Source: Clostridiales bacterium (lineage in GTDB: Bacteria; Bacillota_A; Clostridia; Christensenellales; Aristaeellaceae). Taken from it: a DNA stretch of 8,166 bases. This document shows, piece after piece, positions 1 through 5,799 of the stretch. The notes below the pieces were generated by a model that was given only the letters and a program-made list of their open reading frames with translations, was not told the origin of the DNA and searched no databases. The stretch lies in the NCBI GenBank assembly GCA_024684665.1, contig JAIKWN010000246.1:1-8166 (forward strand), given 5' to 3'. Numbering within the stretch: the first letter of the stretch is position 1; each line of letters opens with the position of its first letter. Both the position numbers and the translations under genes were made by a program.

Positions 1-187
1 AAGGAAGCAAAAACAAACTGAAAACCAATGATCCTTCCGCAGGTGCTGGCTGATACAGTATCCGCCAATCCCGCGGCTGTAAATGCTTCAACCATAGACT
101 TTCGCTCGATATAGTCTAACTGGTTGGGAAAGTACTATTTATCAGAACGAAGACTTTTACGGACGCAATGCTATCTTTCATGATCTA
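1..187. other. Left-edge stretch with no intact gene; junction upstream of the truncated membrane gene
   Basis: No complete gene is visible here. The reading frame of the membrane gene that follows stays open back to a TAG at 95-97. Its translation from about 116 (TGWES, then NEDFYGRNAIFHDL) still reads like the conserved loop that precedes WPV in clostridial relatives, so coding sequence continues upstream of the only available start codon. Left of about 95 that homology-like sequence stops and the plus-strand frames are short. On the minus strand a frame is open from 134 to the window edge (44 codons). It has an ATG at 93-95 giving MVEAFTAAGLADTV, then STCGRIIGF, then the edge. I do not recognise this product. 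A 6-bp inverted repeat, TAGACT at 95-100 and AGTCTA at 113-118, sits at the apparent junction. The minus frame may be the start of another gene, part of an inserted element, or chance. Confidence 0.4.
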
Positions 188-1372
188 TTGAATTATGCCT
201 GGCCCGTCTGCTTTCCGGAAACAAATTACGCACTTACCTACTACATTGGCTTCTGGATCCTGCCAGCACTTTTGGGAAAGCTGACCGCTTTCCTGTTCGG
301 AGCAGAGCTTCTCTGGGCATCCGCAAACGCATTTCTCTTTGCCGAGACAGTTTGGTTTCTCTTCCTTGTTTTCCTGTTGTTTTTGTCGCTACTGAAGATA
401 CGCACAGCGGGAAAAGCCTGTCTCATGCTGCTTCTGTTCGTCATGTTCTCGGGTATGGATGGTCTAGGTGCATACCTCGTTCACTGGGACTGGAACCAGC
501 AGATTGAATGGTGGGCACAACTCTGGCAGTTTTCTTCCAACACAACCTGCCTGTTCTGGGTATTCAATCAGGCCGTTCCTGCCTGGCTCGCAACGCTTGT
601 GCTGATGAGCGACCTGACAGATCTGGGTTCATATGCTTTGATCGGTCTTTCCATGCTTCTGTATTCCCCCCTACCGCTCACAGGATTCGTCTTCCTTTGT
701 TTCTGCCTCTTTCTCGTCCGCCTCGTGCGGGAAAAGAAACTCATGAAGACCGTCTGGGAAGCGTTCTCAGTGCGAAACCTGCTCTCCCTCCTTGGTGCGC
801 TTCCTATTCTCCTCTATCTCGCATCGAATGCTTCTTCTTCCCGCCGGGGCTTCCGTTTTGATCTATATCTCCGAGCATTTTCTCTGTCTCAGGCATTGCT
901 CCGGCTTCTCATTTTCTCCTTCGTGGAATGGCTGCTGTACTGGCTTCTGGTTCTACCACGTTTCCGGAAAGAACCTCTTTTCTGGATCGTGGGCTTGTCC
1001 CTCTTCCTGGCTCCCATGTTTAAGGTAGGCTACAACATGGACTTCTCCATGCGCGCCTCCATACCTGGATTAATGATACTCTTCATCTATTGCGCCCGTT
1101 TTGTGGAGGATGCCCTCGGACAGCATCGGCTGCGTCCCACATCAGCCGTTCTTCTCGCACTGCTTCTCGTCGGTTTTCAGACGCCGCTCCAGGAATTCGA
1201 ACGAGGCACATATCGGGTAATGAAAGCCGGAACAAACCGTATCTTCTCCGATCCCTTCGGAACAGTTCTGCATCCTGATGCAGATACCCATAATTTCATC
1301 TGCTTAAATACGGAGCAATCCTTCTTCTACCGGCATATAGCTTCAGGCAGCCCAACAGAAACCGGGAGGTGA
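188..1372 (+). CDS. Polytopic membrane protein of unknown function, 5'-truncated
   Basis: The product is a very hydrophobic integral membrane protein with about nine or ten predicted membrane segments. Rough residue ranges from the TTG at 188 are 49-69, 77-95, 126-141, 148-178, 197-213, 233-258, 263-278, 288-305 and 317-332, followed by a polar tail of about 60 residues. Conserved-looking blocks are NYAWPV (2-7), ALTYYIGFWILPALLGK (15-31), EWWAQLWQFSSNTTCLFWVFNQ (107-128, W/F rich) and DFSMRASIPGL (285-295). From memory, the same blocks occur in unnamed clostridial membrane proteins found near glycosyltransferases. The aromatic extracytoplasmic loops would suit a GT-C-like transferase or a polymer-handling protein, but that is inference. 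TTG at 188 is only a formal start: it has no Shine-Dalgarno, and conserved-looking sequence extends in frame to at least 116 and stays open to 98. No ATG or GTG exists in that extension, so the N-terminus has been lost or frameshifted. The stop lies 6 nt before the next gene's start. Confidence 0.7.
   Translation: MNYAWPVCFPETNYALTYYIGFWILPALLGKLTAFLFGAELLWASANAFLFAETVWFLFLVFLLFLSLLKIRTAGKACLMLLLFVMFSGMDGLGAYLVHWDWNQQIEWWAQLWQFSSNTTCLFWVFNQAVPAWLATLVLMSDLTDLGSYALIGLSMLLYSPLPLTGFVFLCFCLFLVRLVREKKLMKTVWEAFSVRNLLSLLGALPILLYLASNASSSRRGFRFDLYLRAFSLSQALLRLLIFSFVEWLLYWLLVLPRFRKEPLFWIVGLSLFLAPMFKVGYNMDFSMRASIPGLMILFIYCARFVEDALGQHRLRPTSAVLLALLLVGFQTPLQEFERGTYRVMKAGTNRIFSDPFGTVLHPDADTHNFICLNTEQSFFYRHIASGSPTETGR
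1364..1369 (+). promoter_or_regulatory. Shine-Dalgarno GGGAGG inside the end of the upstream gene
   Basis: GGGAGG lies 9 nt before the GTG at 1379 and inside the last codons of the preceding membrane gene, which stops at 1370-1372. It decides the GTG start of the DUF6020 protein. It is also the 5' arm of a small 4-bp hairpin (GGGA 1364-1367 with TCCC 1373-1376), so ribosomes finishing the upstream gene could expose it. This supports translational coupling of the two membrane genes. Confidence 0.6.
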
Positions 1373-1378
1373 TCCCAA

Positions 1379-2917
1379 GTGACCCAAAGGAGGAATTCGC
1401 GGATCGCATCCGTCTTGCTCAGCTTCAGCGTTTCGCTGTATCTTTCTCTTGTCTGTCTTTTGCTTGCCCACCGGACGATTCCGCTTCCTCTGTACATCGC
1501 ACTGTCTGCAGGATTCTATCTCCTGCTGCGACTGGGAAGCGTCTCCCTTCCGGATCCCTTCCGATCGCGTGAGTTCGTATCCCCCGCCCCCCGGTTCTGT
1601 CTCCCCGTCTTCCTCCTCTGCCTCGGAATGCTCGCACTGTACTTCGCAGCATATTATCCCGGCGGCCTTTCCTCAGATACCTGGTATCAGTGGCGGCAGG
1701 CTCGTGGAACAGTTGCCCTCACGGACTGGCATCCGGTTTTGCATACCCTGTTCCTCCGGCTGCTGTACCGGATCTCGCCAAATCCCGCTTTCGCTGTAGG
1801 CATACAGCTTCTGCTCTACGCACTCGCCGTGGAATATGCCGTCCGCTCCTTATTGCGCACGGGAATCCCCAGGATACTTACGGCACTGTATTCCGCTTAT
1901 CTCATCCTGAGCCCTGCACTCATGAATCTCATCCTCTTTCTCTGGAAAGACTGTGCTTTCACTATATCCGCCCTGTTCCTTATGGGCCAGCTGCTAAATG
2001 CACAGTTTTCAGATGGGGAATGGCTTGTCCGGTGGCGAAACCGGATCGCACTCGCGGTTACCCTCTGCCTGGTTTCCATCCTGCGACATAATGGTCCCGC
2101 CCTCTCCCTGCCCATCCTAGTTTGGCTCTTCGTTTCCTTCCCCGGGTATTTTCGTCGCGTCCTGTCCGTAAGCCTGCTCTTCGTTATGCTTTTCTTTGGC
2201 GTAAAAGGACCGATGTATCGCATCTGCGGCGTTCATTATGAAAACCAGGGGATCGGCGAAACCATCGGTTTCCCCATGAGCATTCTCTCTCACGTTTACG
2301 CAGAAAACCCGGACTGTCTGGATGCGGACATCGTGGAATTCTTAGAAGACGTCGCTCCCTTATCAACCTATCGGGAATATGACAGCGTCGGCGACTGGAA
2401 CGACATCAAATGGCACGTCGGGACTGTTTATACAAACCGTCCCTATTCTCTCCTTGAGGTCTACTGCTTCGCAGCTCGTGCGTTTCTGTCTGCACCTGCC
2501 CTTTCCATGGAGGCTCTGTCCTATCTCTGGCAGATGCCCATGTGGCCGGTGGGTGACGCCTATTGGCAGATTACTCCTTATCAGGTAAAAAGCTTCCATA
2601 TGAGCAATCTGGGGGTTCCCTTCCTGAAACGCGTGCTCAACTGGCTATGCCGTATGAGTTCGGAACCTGTTTTCGCCTGGATGTTCTGGCATCCCGGGTT
2701 TTGGATGCTCCTGCTATGCATTCTTTCGGCGCTGTACGCTCCCCGACGAAAACGCCGGACGCTGCTCCTTGCCTCCGGGCTTATCCCCTACCACCTAGCC
2801 ACATCATTCTTTCTCTCCTCCTCGACGGATTTCCGGTTCTACCTGGCATTCCAGGCAACGGCGCCCCTCGCTCTTCTCACGCTTCTGTATGACCGGAAAG
2901 AAAACAGACCTTCTTAA
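1379..2917 (+). CDS. DUF6020 family multi-pass membrane protein
   Basis: This 512-residue protein has about twelve hydrophobic segments, roughly 10-30, 36-52, 73-92, 135-157, 165-187, 190-207, 221-234, 240-254, 258-275, 431-453, 459-480 and 486-505. A large polar loop lies between 276 and 430. Family-type motifs are YYPGGLSSDTWYQW (92-105), DWHPVLHT (116-123, H118 and H122), LWKD (188-191), LRHNGP (235-240) and STDFRFY (482-488). The acidic and His-bearing first loops after membrane segments resemble GT-C glycosyltransferases that use polyprenyl-linked donors, a comparison that is inference. DUF6020 proteins have no established biochemical role that I know of. The GTG start is chosen for the GGGAGG 9 nt upstream. 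The gene is coupled to the preceding membrane gene (6-nt gap), which points to one operon for cell-surface polymer or lipid modification. The gap to rpiB is 77 nt and carries a new promoter, so the operon probably ends here. Confidence 0.85.
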   Translation: MTQRRNSRIASVLLSFSVSLYLSLVCLLLAHRTIPLPLYIALSAGFYLLLRLGSVSLPDPFRSREFVSPAPRFCLPVFLLCLGMLALYFAAYYPGGLSSDTWYQWRQARGTVALTDWHPVLHTLFLRLLYRISPNPAFAVGIQLLLYALAVEYAVRSLLRTGIPRILTALYSAYLILSPALMNLILFLWKDCAFTISALFLMGQLLNAQFSDGEWLVRWRNRIALAVTLCLVSILRHNGPALSLPILVWLFVSFPGYFRRVLSVSLLFVMLFFGVKGPMYRICGVHYENQGIGETIGFPMSILSHVYAENPDCLDADIVEFLEDVAPLSTYREYDSVGDWNDIKWHVGTVYTNRPYSLLEVYCFAARAFLSAPALSMEALSYLWQMPMWPVGDAYWQITPYQVKSFHMSNLGVPFLKRVLNWLCRMSSEPVFAWMFWHPGFWMLLLCILSALYAPRRKRRTLLLASGLIPYHLATSFFLSSSTDFRFYLAFQATAPLALLTLLYDRKENRPS

Positions 2918-2934
2918 ACGCCGTTCCCTCCTTC

Positions 2935-2963
2935 TTGATTACAAGTCTCCAAAATGCTATACT
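2935..2963 (+). promoter_or_regulatory. Sigma-A type extended -10 promoter for rpiB and the PTS gene
   Basis: A -35 element TTGATT (2935-2940, 4/6 to consensus) and a -10 element TATACT (2958-2963, 5/6) are separated by exactly 17 nt. A TG at 2955-2956 gives the extended -10 form TGCTATACT. The expected transcription start is the A at about 2970, giving a 25-nt leader before the ATG at 2995. The promoter is also an argument against reading the coding sequence back to the TTG at 2935. Confidence 0.75.
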
Positions 2964-2992
2964 GCCCTCATCAAAATATAAAGGGGGCTTTT
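2964..2992 (+). terminator. Hairpin with short T-run before rpiB; possible terminator that covers the rpiB ribosome binding site
   Basis: GCCCTC (2964-2969) can pair with GGGGGC (2983-2988) as a 6-bp stem with one G-U pair and a 13-nt loop, followed at once by TTTTCT. On transcripts reading through from the DUF6020 operon this could act as a weak intrinsic terminator. It would also bury the rpiB Shine-Dalgarno (2981-2987) in its 3' arm. The 5' arm lies between the -10 box and the predicted start at 2970, so transcripts begun at the local promoter should lack it. The stem and T-run are short, so strength is uncertain. Confidence 0.4.
2981..2987 (+). promoter_or_regulatory. Shine-Dalgarno AAGGGGG that fixes the rpiB start
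   Basis: AAGGGGG ends 7 nt before the ATG at 2995. This spacing selects MPSSRDPLND as the N-terminus. The TTG at 2935 falls on the promoter -35 box, has no ribosome binding site, and is rejected. Confidence 0.75.
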
Positions 2993-2994
2993 CT

Positions 2995-3621
2995 ATGCCG
3001 TCTTCCCGCGATCCGCTGAACGACATTCTGAACACTATCCTGTATTCTCAGACGGAACAGTCGGCACAGCCGCAGACGGGCGCCGGCCGTTTCGCCCAAG
3101 GAAACTCCGCCCCGCGCACGACCACGCCCCCCGCCCCACAACCGAAGGAACCTGTGAAGCGGGACATAATCGCCTTAGCGTCCGATCATGCGGGGCTTCC
3201 TCTCAAGCAGGAAATTAAAAAACTACTGGATGAAAAGGGACTGGTCTGGAAAGATTTCGGTACCGACAGCGCGGAGAGCTGCGACTATCCCGTGATGGGC
3301 GAGCGGGCCGCACGGGCTGTGGCTTCCGGTGCCTGTTCCCGAGGCATCCTCTTCTGCGGAACCGGTGTCGGAATCGGTATCGCCGCGAACAAAATCCGGG
3401 GCATCCGCTGCGTCACCTGCACGGAACCCTATTCCGCAAAACTCTCCCGCCGGCATAACGACGCCAACATGCTCGCTTTGGGCGCCCGTGTCGTGGGAGT
3501 GGAGCTGGCGGAGATGATCGTGGAAACCTGGCTGGAGACGCCATTCGACGGCGGACGGCATCAGCGCCGGGTAGATCAGATCAACGCCCTCGGCGAAGGG
3601 AAAACCCTACAGAACCTGTAA
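2995..3621 (+). CDS. rpiB: RpiB/LacAB-family sugar-phosphate isomerase with an N-terminal helix-linker extension
   Basis: The 208-residue product interconverts an aldose phosphate and a ketose phosphate; for true RpiB these are ribose-5-P and ribulose-5-P. The isomerase domain runs from about 56 to 200 and keeps the family signatures: SDHAG (63-67, with D64 and H65), DYP (97-99), LFCGTGVGIGIAANK (119-133, with C121 in the catalytic-cysteine position and T123), RRHNDAN (152-158, H154) and GGRHQRRV (186-193, phosphate-binding basic residues). Stand-alone RpiB is usually about 145-150 residues. Here about 55 are added in front: a short amphipathic helix (DPLNDILNTILYS, 6-18) and a Gln/Ala/Pro/Thr/Gly-rich stretch (19-52) that looks disordered. 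Substrate could also be allose-6-P, galactose-6-P or another sugar phosphate, since the family overlaps with AlsB and LacAB. It is first in an operon with a PTS IIC protein 17 nt downstream, which suggests work on an imported sugar phosphate. Confidence 0.9.
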   Translation: MPSSRDPLNDILNTILYSQTEQSAQPQTGAGRFAQGNSAPRTTTPPAPQPKEPVKRDIIALASDHAGLPLKQEIKKLLDEKGLVWKDFGTDSAESCDYPVMGERAARAVASGACSRGILFCGTGVGIGIAANKIRGIRCVTCTEPYSAKLSRRHNDANMLALGARVVGVELAEMIVETWLETPFDGGRHQRRVDQINALGEGKTLQNL

Positions 3622-3638
3622 AGAGAAAGCGAATCTGT

Positions 3639-4712
3639 ATGCAGCGACTGAAAGCCTTTCTCATCCATAAAGACATCGTCTTTTCTGCCCACCGGTACGG
3701 CATTGACGCCCTTGGTGCCATGGCGCAGGGTTTGTTTTGCTCCCTGCTCATTGGCACCATTCTACGCACGATAGGGCAGCAAACAGGCAGCCCGTTTCTG
3801 ACCGATATCGGCAGCTACGCCATGGCCATGGCTGGACCTGCCATGGCGGTCGCTATCGGCTATGCCCTGAAAGCAAAGCCGCTCGTGCTTTTTTCCCTAG
3901 CCGCTGTCGGCTGGGCAGCCAACGCGGAAGGCGGAGCCGGTGGCCCCCTGGCCGTTTTCATCATCGCCATTGTGGCGGCTGAATGCGGTAAGGCGGTGGC
4001 TGGGGAGACGAAGATCGACATTCTTGTGACGCCAGCTGTTACAGTGCTTGTAGGCGTCGCCCTAGCTAAGCTCATCGCGCCTCCGATCGGGAGCGCAGCT
4101 TCTGCTTTTGGCTTTGCAATCGACCGGGCGACAAAGCTAGTGCCTTTCGCCATGGGCATCGCTGTTTCCGTACTGGTTGGCGTCGCCCTAACGCTTCCCA
4201 TCTCTTCCGCTGCCATCTGCTCGGTTTTAGGGCTGACCGGGCTGGCGGGCGGGGCAGCTGTTGCGGGCTGTTGTGCGCAGATGGTGGGTTTTGCCTGCAT
4301 GTCCTTCCGGGAAAACGGCATCGGCGGCCTTGTCAGTCAGGGGCTCGGCACCTCCATGCTGCAGATGCCGAACATTGTAAAAAATCCCCGTATCTGGATT
4401 CCGCCTATCCTCGTTTCCGCGGTGACAGGTCCGGTTGCCACCTGCCTGTTTCACCTCGAAATGAACGGAGCGCCCATCAATTCGGGCATGGGTACCTGTG
4501 GCCTCTGTGGCCCCATCGGTGTCGTCACCGGCTGGTTTACTCCCGCCGCCGAAGCAGTACAAAAAGGCGCCCGGATTCTTGCACCTGGCGCAATTGACTG
4601 GCTGGGGCTCCTACTCGTTTGCCTCGTTCTTCCCGCGCTTTTGACCCCGCTGTTCGCACTTCCCCTTCGCAGAGCAGGCCTCATCCGGGAGGGGGATCTT
4701 ACGCTTTCCTGA
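3639..4712 (+). CDS. PfoR-like PTS sugar transporter subunit IIC
   Basis: This 357-residue membrane protein belongs to the PTS_EIIC_2/PfoR family, made of a membrane IIC-type domain alone. About ten hydrophobic, Gly/Ala-rich segments span the whole length. Recognisable blocks are GGPLAVFI (101-108), TKIDILVTP (124-132), ALTLPISSAAI (183-193), AQMVGFACMSFRENGIGG (213-230), SQGLGTSMLQMPNI (233-246) and APINSGMGTCGLCGPIG (278-294). No EIIA or EIIB domain is attached and none is encoded nearby, so phosphotransfer partners must be elsewhere if it is a working PTS permease. The founding member, clostridial PfoR, was first described as a regulator of perfringolysin, so a sensing role is possible. 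It starts 17 nt after the rpiB stop with only a weak purine-rich site (AGAGAAAG) and is probably co-transcribed from the rpiB promoter. Its last 14 bases overlap the 3' end of the convergent acyltransferase gene. Confidence 0.88.
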   Translation: MQRLKAFLIHKDIVFSAHRYGIDALGAMAQGLFCSLLIGTILRTIGQQTGSPFLTDIGSYAMAMAGPAMAVAIGYALKAKPLVLFSLAAVGWAANAEGGAGGPLAVFIIAIVAAECGKAVAGETKIDILVTPAVTVLVGVALAKLIAPPIGSAASAFGFAIDRATKLVPFAMGIAVSVLVGVALTLPISSAAICSVLGLTGLAGGAAVAGCCAQMVGFACMSFRENGIGGLVSQGLGTSMLQMPNIVKNPRIWIPPILVSAVTGPVATCLFHLEMNGAPINSGMGTCGLCGPIGVVTGWFTPAAEAVQKGARILAPGAIDWLGLLLVCLVLPALLTPLFALPLRRAGLIREGDLTLS

Positions 4713-5718
4713 GCAGTTCCGGAATCCGGAGTACGCGGAAAAGCAGGATCCGGAGTGATTCCAATGCCAAGCAGATGAAAAAGACAACAAGCACATATCC
4801 GAAGAGCCGCAGGAGAAGAGACCAAGGCTGCAACTCCGCGAGGGAGGCAAAACGTCCTTCGAAGAAACGTGCTCGGACAGCAGAATGATCGTGAATCAGA
4901 TAGACACCGAAGGCTGCCGGGGAAATACGGGAAAGCACCCCGCCGGCCTTTTTTGTTATGGGGAGATTTGCGAAAAAGAGCGTGATTGAAACGGATGCGA
5001 GCACCGTAAGAGGCGCAGTATAGCGGAGCGGAGCGGTATATTCCATGCCTGGCATATCTGCCCGTGCCTTCAAGCCTGCCGTCATTAGACAGAAGAGGGC
5101 AAACGAAAGCAGCCAGAGAGCGGCGGGGATCCGGGAAAATGCACTGCTGCGGTATAGCGCGGCACCCGCCAGGTACAGCACAAGAAGCCACAGCGTATAG
5201 TACCCGTTTCCGGTACCGAAGAGATCCGTCTCAGCATAGGCAGGGAGCAAACAGAAGATGAAGAAACAAGCGACAACCGCAGAAAACAGCTCTCTGCCAG
5301 CAGATTCCGCCACCCGCTCCAGAAGGGGTGAAAGAACCAGCAACGGGAAAAAGGCTGTAAAGTACCAGTATTGCTGGGAGATGACCGGAGTCAAGGCGCG
5401 TTTCAGGGCCGGAAGCATCTCCGCGCCTTTTTCCCCAAAGACTGCAGTCAGCAAAACAGACCAAGAGGCAGCGGAAAGCCAGAGCCAGGCTCCCCTGCTG
5501 AAGGGCTTCTTCGCCGCGCCGGAGCTCACAAAGCCGGACAGAAGCGCAAAGCAGTTCACCGCGCAGGCGGAGACGGCTTCCAGAAGGCAAACCAGAAAGT
5601 GCGACTGCGTTCCAATAGCTGCCGCGCCCAAACCTCCGTGTGTCAGGATGTGATGCTGCACCACCAACATCATGGAAACCAGCCGGAGGACATCCAGCCC
5701 CGCATTTCGCTCTTTCAT
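4699..5718 (-). CDS. Acyltransferase family membrane protein (Acyl_transf_3)
   Basis: The 339-residue product is a polytopic membrane acyltransferase of the kind that O-acetylates or otherwise acylates extracellular sugars, peptidoglycan or teichoic acids. It has about ten hydrophobic segments. The N-terminal signature LDVLRLVSMMLVVQHH (8-23) holds the expected Arg (R12) and the His pair (H22, H23) in the first membrane helix. VNCFALLSGFV (54-64), QQYWYF (115-120) and FGVYLIHDHSAVR (270-282) are also typical, the last being common in Clostridia. The target is not evident; cell-surface glycan is an inference from the family. Start choice rests on GAGGG (5725-5729 on the plus numbering) 6 nt before the ATG at 5716-5718. 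It is separated from the upstream SDR gene by a terminator, so it should have its own promoter, but I found no convincing one in the 81-nt gap. Its 3' end overlaps the convergent PTS gene by 14 bp. Confidence 0.87.
   Translation of the reverse strand: MKERNAGLDVLRLVSMMLVVQHHILTHGGLGAAAIGTQSHFLVCLLEAVSACAVNCFALLSGFVSSGAAKKPFSRGAWLWLSAASWSVLLTAVFGEKGAEMLPALKRALTPVISQQYWYFTAFFPLLVLSPLLERVAESAGRELFSAVVACFFIFCLLPAYAETDLFGTGNGYYTLWLLVLYLAGAALYRSSAFSRIPAALWLLSFALFCLMTAGLKARADMPGMEYTAPLRYTAPLTVLASVSITLFFANLPITKKAGGVLSRISPAAFGVYLIHDHSAVRARFFEGRFASLAELQPWSLLLRLFGYVLVVFFICLALESLRILLFRVLRIPELLRKA
4912..4954 (+). terminator. Terminator-like hairpin on the plus strand, antisense inside the acyltransferase gene
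   Basis: An 11-position stem (4912-4922 with 4938-4948) has nine Watson-Crick pairs, one G-U pair and one C-C mismatch around a 15-nt loop. It is directly followed by six T residues (4949-4954). It lies 200 nt past the PTS gene's stop, on the same strand, where no nearer plus-strand terminator is visible. It may end the rpiB-PTS transcript, leaving a 3' tail antisense to the acyltransferase mRNA. The T-run also encodes a Lys-Lys pair on the other strand, so coincidence is possible. Confidence 0.45.
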
Positions 5719-5751
5719 ACCGATCCCTCAGATGTAACAATGTGTTTTTTG

Positions 5752-5782
5752 AAAATGGCTCCTCCCTTAACCGGGAGGAGCC
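5752..5782 (-). terminator. Intrinsic terminator after the SDR gene
   Basis: A perfect 10-bp GC-rich stem (GGCTCCTCCC at 5757-5766 with GGGAGGAGCC at 5773-5782) has a 6-nt loop. Read on the minus strand it is followed by ATTTTC. It begins 17 nt past the SDR stop and lies before the acyltransferase start, so it should close the deoD-ybaK-dppA-SDR transcript. On the plus strand the downstream T content is poorer, so the minus orientation is preferred. Confidence 0.8.
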
Positions 5783-5799
5783 TTGGTATTGTTCTTCGT

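Noticed and set aside
2935..2994. Upstream TTG start that would add 20 residues to the RpiB protein
   Set aside because: The TTG coincides with the -35 box of a good promoter and has no ribosome binding site, and the added residues overlap the -10 box and leader. The ATG at 2995 has AAGGGGG at ideal spacing.
4040..4215. Repeated VLVGVAL...PI.SAA block in the IIC protein (residues 136-154 and 178-192), with a shared 12-base string in the DNA
   Set aside because: Both copies fall in conserved parts of the PfoR/PTS_EIIC_2 fold as I recall it, so this is family architecture rather than a recent duplication.
3860..4321. A 153-codon minus-strand frame rich in Ala, Thr, Pro and Met
   Set aside because: It is antisense to the PfoR-like IIC gene and its composition mirrors the Gly/Ala-rich membrane segments of that gene. 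It has no independent support.
4378..4402. Hairpin with T-run on the minus strand inside the PTS gene (AATCC 4383-4387 with GGATT 4396-4400), a possible terminator for the acyltransferase transcript
   Set aside because: The core stem is only 5 bp with two G-C pairs, and wobble pairs are needed to extend it. It lies about 300 nt beyond the acyltransferase stop. This is too weak to call.
4726..4755. Direct repeat ATCCGGAGT twice, about 20 nt apart
   Set aside because: It falls in the acyltransferase coding end, where Leu-Arg-Ile is repeated in a basic amphipathic tail. Nine bases in such a context are expected by chance.
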